This document shows, piece by piece, positions 4,706-7,995 of a stretch of DNA of 7,995 bases. Under the pieces are notes generated by a model. It made no database searches and was not told where the DNA came from. It worked only from the letters and a program-made list of their open reading frames with translations. Source of the DNA: Candidatus Iainarchaeum sp. (GTDB taxonomy: Archaea; Iainarchaeota; Iainarchaeia; JAGGVJ01); contig JAGGVJ010000035.1 in assembly GCA_021158055.1 (NCBI GenBank), positions 1 to 7,995 on the forward strand, written 5' to 3'. The stretch's first letter is position 1; every line of letters starts with the position of its first letter. The position numbers and the translations under genes are program-made.

Positions 4706-5827
4706 ATGAACATTTCTGCGCCAACCAACTGGGATTTAAAATTAATCAATTTCACAGAAAAATTAAACAAAGAAAAATCCTGCAAAATTAAGACCGCTGA
4801 ATTTTACGGAAGCCTGAAAAAGAGCATAACCGGCAGTGCAAACGCCCCGGAATTATTAAAATCAAACATTTCCAAAGAACACGTGGAAAAATTCATTAAA
4901 GAATCAAAAAAGAAAGGCTTTGATTTCAATTATGTAATAAACAGCTCTTGTCTGGGAAACAAAGAATATCTAAAAAAAACCAGGAAAGAAATTCTTGACT
5001 ATTTAAACTGGATCGAGTCAACAGGGGCCTCTTATGTCACTGTTGCAAACCCGTTTATAATGGACCTGGTTAAAAACTCAACAAACCTTAAAATAACTCT
5101 TTCCTGCGTAACAAACCCAAAAAATATCAACAAGATGAAACTATTTGAAAATGAAGGTATTGACAGAATCGTCATATCAACTGACTTAAATCGAAATTTT
5201 TCGGCTTTGAAAAAAATAAAAGAAAACATAAACTGCAAACTGGAAATTTTAGCCAACGAATCGTGCTTGTTGGGTTGCCCTTACCGGGCCTACCATCACC
5301 TGATTTCATCACACGCATCCCAAAAAACAACTTCAGACCAAAACTTCGACTATTGCCTGATCAAATGCTCTCTGGCAAGATTAAACGACGCCTCCCAAAT
5401 AATAAAAGCGCCTTGGATAAGACCTGAAGATCTTGATTTTTACTCGGAATTCAATTTTGAATTTTTAAAACTGTCAGGGAGAGCAATGCCGACAAACTGG
5501 ATAAAAAACTGCTTGCAGGCATATTCCAAATTCAGATATGACGGGAACTTATACGACATCATAGATCAACGTGGAATGTATTCAAAAGAATTCTCTCGAC
5601 ATGCAAAGAGCGACAACTTTGGAAAATTGAATATTTTCGTCGACAACAATAAACTAAACAACTTTATTGAAAACATAAAAAAACTAAATGTTGATTGCGG
5701 ACAAGACTGCGGGAAATGCAATCATTGCAAAACAACAGCAAAAAAAGCAGTCAAAATCAATGAAAAAGACAAAAAAGAGCATATCAAAAACCTGGAAGCT
5801 GTCCTGAAAAAAGCCATGTTCACTTAA
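4706..5827 (+). CDS. U32 peptidase-like protein with two cysteine clusters (probable Fe-S protein)
   Basis: The 373-residue protein resembles the U32 family (collagenase-like peptidases, and relatives such as UbiU/UbiV that act in oxygen-independent hydroxylation). The first 180 residues look like the family's barrel, with alternating strands such as YVINS (76-80), ASYVTVANP (108-116) and IDRIVIST (152-159). The core signature is ILANESCLLGCPYRAYHHLI, where E185 is the family glutamate and C187-xxx-C191 pairs with C217-xxx-C221, four cysteines in the arrangement that binds a 4Fe-4S cluster in UbiU/V-type proteins. A second set, C331, C335, C338 and C341, sits near the C-terminus and could hold another metal site. 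There is no signal peptide. Protease activity has not been shown for most such members; a radical or hydroxylation-type role is possible. The neighbours do not reveal its substrate. Confidence 0.75.
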   Translation: MNISAPTNWDLKLINFTEKLNKEKSCKIKTAEFYGSLKKSITGSANAPELLKSNISKEHVEKFIKESKKKGFDFNYVINSSCLGNKEYLKKTRKEILDYLNWIESTGASYVTVANPFIMDLVKNSTNLKITLSCVTNPKNINKMKLFENEGIDRIVISTDLNRNFSALKKIKENINCKLEILANESCLLGCPYRAYHHLISSHASQKTTSDQNFDYCLIKCSLARLNDASQIIKAPWIRPEDLDFYSEFNFEFLKLSGRAMPTNWIKNCLQAYSKFRYDGNLYDIIDQRGMYSKEFSRHAKSDNFGKLNIFVDNNKLNNFIENIKKLNVDCGQDCGKCNHCKTTAKKAVKINEKDKKEHIKNLEAVLKKAMFT

Positions 5828-5847
5828 AAGCTGATATTACGGAAAAA

Positions 5848-5925
5848 TCAAGTGAAATATCTGAACCCGGAACCACAGAGGTTTTGAATAACCTCTTGTT
5901 TTTGTAAGTTGATTGTAATTTTCAT
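5848..5925 (-). CDS. 25-residue ORF, doubtful
   Basis: The ATG at 5925 opens a frame starting MKITINLQKQEVIQNL and ending at TGA 5850-5848. The composition looks coding-like, but there is no ribosome site, and the hairpin at 5877-5896 lies inside it. It is in the same frame as the 16-residue ORF just upstream, so both could be remains of one gene. I do not recognise the sequence. Confidence 0.2.
   Translation of the reverse strand: MKITINLQKQEVIQNLCGSGFRYFT
5877..5904 (+). terminator. Hairpin and T-run terminator after the U32-like gene
   Basis: agaggtt (5877-5883) and aacctct (5890-5896) form a perfect 7-bp stem with a 6-base loop, followed directly by tgtttttg. A second T-rich run (5926-5940) follows 30 bp on. 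The hairpin starts 49 bp after the stop at 5827. Confidence 0.6.
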
Positions 5926-5946
5926 TGTTTTTTTATTTTTGTCTAA

Positions 5947-5997
5947 TCAAGCGTCCCCCTCATAACTATCCCTCAAAACAAACTGACTAAAATCCAT
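5947..5997 (-). CDS. 16-residue ORF with a strong ribosome site, possibly a gene remnant
   Basis: The minus strand has GAGGTG (6008-6003) five bases before the ATG at 5997, a strong Shine-Dalgarno. The peptide is MDFSQFVLRDSYEGDA and stops at TGA 5949-5947. Seven sense codons separate that stop from the ATG of the 25-residue ORF in the same frame. Such a strong site before so short a frame suggests either a leader peptide or the start of a broken gene. I do not recognise the sequence. Confidence 0.3.
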   Translation of the reverse strand: MDFSQFVLRDSYEGDA

Positions 5998-6114
5998 AGC
6001 AACACCTCAATATTAATAAACACCAACACCAATACATATTATTACTTTACTAAAAGAGTTATTCAAAACCCTCTATTGTTTTCTCAAGCTAATAAATTCA
6101 AATGTGAAAAAATC

Positions 6115-7313
6115 ATGGGAAAAATAAATCACTTTGCAAGAACAGGGATCATTCTAATCCTGATTATCAGTGTCTTTTTAGTCAGCGGTTGCGTACAAGA
6201 ACCCGGAGCCGATTAAAGAAAACACGAGTGTTCCGGAAACTGCGTTTTTATAGATAGCCTGTTTGCGGGAGACAAAACTGTTCTGGAATTGGATGTGTTC
6301 CAAAGTGAATACCTGCCGGAAACTGTCACCGACGCAATCGACGCAAATTTCAGTATAAGGACTGTAAAACCACTTGATTTTGATTGCGATGAATACGCAA
6401 GCATAGTGGATATGCACGCTGAAGTGAAGCCAGTGTATTTTAAAAATTCTGAGTGCGGTGTTTATCTGCCTTTTTTGGAAATTTCGTTGAATTTAATAGA
6501 AGACTCCAATTTTGACGTCAGTTTAATCACTTTCGAGGAAGAAAAATTAGGAGAAAAGCCGGATATTGATTTCGTGACCTGTGGATGTATAATCATTCAA
6601 TCCGGAGAGTACACCAGAAATTACCTTGGCGGCCTGAACAGGGGTTCGTGCAGTTGCTCTTATTGCACTGCAGAAGAAATGAACAATGCTGTTTACCCGG
6701 AAACCATGGAGCTATCTGTTGAACAACCCTACACTACAGATCCTGTTAAAACCAAAACAATTTAGTGCCTCTTTTCAGGTATGACGGCAAAACCGATGAA
6801 ATGATTATATTCAAGCGCATGAAGTTAAAAATATCTTATGATTCCCAGGTTCAGGCGAATGCAAAAGAATTGGTTCTTGATTTGTCTGAACTGCCGGAAA
6901 ATTCTGAGTTGACAGGAACGGGTTTTGAAACAAGCAGCATCGGTGAAGTTTTAAGCCAGTATGGGATTGCTGCATTTGCCGGCGATGAAAAAAACTTTTT
7001 TTCTTTAATGAATGCAGTATATGTCACAAAGACAACAGAAGAGGCAAAAAAACAGATGGGGATTGTTTTGGAAGAAAATGACACTATAACATCATCAGAA
7101 TATATTGATCTGGGTGATGAAGGAATGCTGATAGCCGGTGAAATGGAAAGCGAGGGAAACCCGCTCGATTATACGGCAATTGTATTCAGGGAAAAAAATG
7201 TTCTGGTTCAGTTGATGATAATTTCACCAAATCTTTCAAAAGCAAAAATCTCTGAAATGGTTGTGGATCTTGGGAAAAAAATTGAAGATAAGATATCCAA
7301 TTTTGTCTTGTAA
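6115..7313 (+). pseudogene. Secreted lipoprotein gene split across three frames
   Basis: The ATG at 6115 starts a clear lipoprotein signal peptide: basic residues K3 and R9, a hydrophobic core to residue 24, and the lipobox LVSGC with C26. The frame stops at TAA 6214. Between 6206 and 6250 a second frame reads a typical linker, EPIKENTSVPE. The first frame resumes from about 6250 with IDSLFAGDK and runs to TAG 6763-6765; a third frame continues from there with PLFRYDGKTDEM to TAA 7311-7313. One base fewer in CCC (6202-6204), one more T in 6245-6249, and one more A in 6754-6757 would give a single 399-residue protein. The middle has paired cysteines (CGC, and SCSCSYC at about 6647-6667). The last 140 residues resemble domains of archaeal extracellular lipoproteins with a pattern such as 'IDLGDEG... 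TAIVFREKNVLVQL'. It would be anchored outside the membrane; function unknown. No internal start codon has a good ribosome site, which argues against three separate genes. Confidence 0.65.
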
Positions 7314-7355
7314 AATCCTAACTAATCATACTAACCTGCCGGTATTCCAATCAGG

Positions 7356-7375
7356 AAAAAAACAACAAAAACAAA
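7356..7375 (-). terminator. Oligo-T terminator of the methyltransferase gene
   Basis: On the minus strand, T-rich tracts (T4, T5, T2 and T7 split by single G bases) lie 22-41 bp past the methyltransferase stop. Archaeal RNA polymerase terminates at such tracts without a hairpin. The region lies between two convergent genes, and no other signal is seen there. Confidence 0.5.
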
Positions 7376-7396
7376 CGATTAAACGCCTTTTCCGCT

Positions 7397-7995
7397 TCAA
7401 AACGGCTTCTGCACCCAAACAATGGCCTGCTTTGACGTGAACACTACTTTTTTTCCCTTCCTGTGAGACCTGAAATGTTTGGTCAACTTGTCTTTAACGG
7501 TTTCATCAAGGGCTTCAAAAGGCTTTTCAAAGAAAAAATGCGAGAGGCTCAAGGCTTCCTCGACGCCCGGGAAAACGATTTTCGAATCCACCATGCTGTG
7601 CCCTGGCTTAAGCGACTTTTTCTTCAATGCATTCACTGCGTCAAGGTAAGTCTTCACTGAAACATCTTTGTTTATGAGTTTCTGGAACCTGTCCAGGAAA
7701 TTGAAAAACATTCCCGACCTTGCGTGCATCACTACCGCGAGAAAGCCGCCGGGCTTCAGAGCAGACAAAAGCTTGTCGAACAACGCGTCCCAGTCCTCAA
7801 TGAAATACAGGACGTGTGCTACAAGGATCAAGTCAAACTTGTCTGAACTGGGGGAAAAGTCAACTTCCTCGATTCTTTTTTGAATCAGTTTCACGTTGTC
7901 TTGTGAACCGAACTTTTTTTTGAACTCTGCAACCATCCTTGAAGACGGCTCCACTGCAACTGTTCTTCCGACATGGTTTGCAAGCAAGGCAGTCA
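7397..7995 (-). CDS. Class I SAM-dependent methyltransferase (partial, N-terminus beyond the window)
   Basis: The frame enters from the right edge, with 198 residues visible. The edge begins TALLANHVGRTVAVEPSSRM, which is the end of methyltransferase motif I (helix after the glycine loop) and motif II with the ribose-binding acidic residue E15. DFSPSSDKFDLILVAHVLYF follows as the motif III/IV strand, then LKPGGFLAVV (79-88), the conserved turn before strand 5. The remaining 110 residues form a basic C-terminal region ending in a pair of strands (KKVVFTSKQAIVWVQ). The glycine-rich loop is cut off by the window edge, so an in-frame TTG at 7987 is not a real start. The pattern matches Methyltransf_11/25-type enzymes acting on small molecules or proteins; the substrate is unknown. 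By eye its codons are GC-richer than those of the genes to the left. Confidence 0.9.
   Translation of the reverse strand, partial: TALLANHVGRTVAVEPSSRMVAEFKKKFGSQDNVKLIQKRIEEVDFSPSSDKFDLILVAHVLYFIEDWDALFDKLLSALKPGGFLAVVMHARSGMFFNFLDRFQKLINKDVSVKTYLDAVNALKKKSLKPGHSMVDSKIVFPGVEEALSLSHFFFEKPFEALDETVKDKLTKHFRSHRKGKKVVFTSKQAIVWVQKPF

Larger units (their letters stand above)
5877..6074. repeat. Near-identical 20-bp inverted repeats bounding a low-G spacer
   Basis: The left end agaggttttgaataacctct (5877-5896) matches the reverse complement of the right end at 6055-6074, which reads agagggttttgaataactct on the minus strand; they differ by two single-base gaps. The 158 bp between are T-rich at first and then A/C-rich with very few G. 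It could be a small terminal-inverted-repeat element or an inverted duplication of the terminator hairpin. I see no clear target-site duplication. The rest of 5828-6114 holds only the two tiny minus-strand ORFs and a possible TATA (taataaatt, 6090-6098) before the lipoprotein gene. Confidence 0.45.

Noticed and set aside
2845-6216. Reassignment of TAA as a sense codon, suggested by two in-frame TAA triplets in coding-like frames
   Set aside because: Several intact genes here end at TAA (cupin, EEP hydrolase, U32-like protein, ATPase), and at 6214 a frame shift explains the stop better than readthrough.
6178-6417. Minus-strand frames opposite the lipoprotein gene (also one at 6213-6404)
   Set aside because: They are mirror frames of the better supported plus-strand coding sequence, and they lack ribosome sites or promoters.

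Overview
This window looks like a piece of a small, AT-rich archaeal genome. A eukaryote-like core promoter recurs: a TATA box lies about 25-28 bp upstream of the ATG with no Shine-Dalgarno sequence, so the transcripts would be leaderless. It is seen before the cupin, both divergent genes at 1.43-1.55 kb, the AAA ATPase, a 36-codon ORF and the U32 gene. A Shine-Dalgarno appears where it is expected, inside an operon (GAGGT before the gene at 2958). Oligo-T tracts serve as likely terminators. The gene families fit an archaeon, possibly of the DPANN type, but I cannot place it further from the sequence alone.

Layout, left to right. (1) 1-127: tail of a MinD/ParA-like ATPase. (2) 128-281: spacer with a perfect 13-bp inverted repeat ahead of a small cupin gene (282-623). 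(3) 678-1433 (minus), an endonuclease/exonuclease/phosphatase (EEP) family hydrolase, divergent from 1546-2322 (plus), a metallo-beta-lactamase-fold enzyme of the dihydropterin ribofuranosyl-aminobenzene phosphate synthase (COG1237-like) group; between them lie two nearly identical tandem TATA elements. (4) 2518-4236 (minus): a two-gene operon made of an AAA_14/DUF4143 ATPase followed by an unrecognised gene interrupted by an in-frame TAA. The ATPase promoter carries palindromes and 27-bp direct repeats that look like an operator array. (5) 4375-4705: more repeats and a 36-codon ORF. (6) 4706-5827: a U32-peptidase-like protein with two cysteine clusters, probably an Fe-S protein. (7) 5828-6114: low-G spacer with a terminator hairpin, a near-copy of it in inverted orientation, and two tiny minus-strand ORFs. 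(8) 6115-7313: a membrane lipoprotein gene split into three frames; three single-base homopolymer changes would restore one 399-residue protein. (9) 7397-7995 (minus): C-terminal part of a class I SAM-dependent methyltransferase.

No pathway linking these genes is evident; they look like independent short transcription units. The most distinctive features are the repeat-rich control region of the AAA ATPase operon, the tandem promoter duplication, and the cluster of interrupted genes (2518-2958 and 6115-7313, perhaps 2315-2428 and 4559-4669). The last may mean real gene decay or consensus errors in the assembly. No CRISPR array, tRNA, rRNA or complete transposon was seen.
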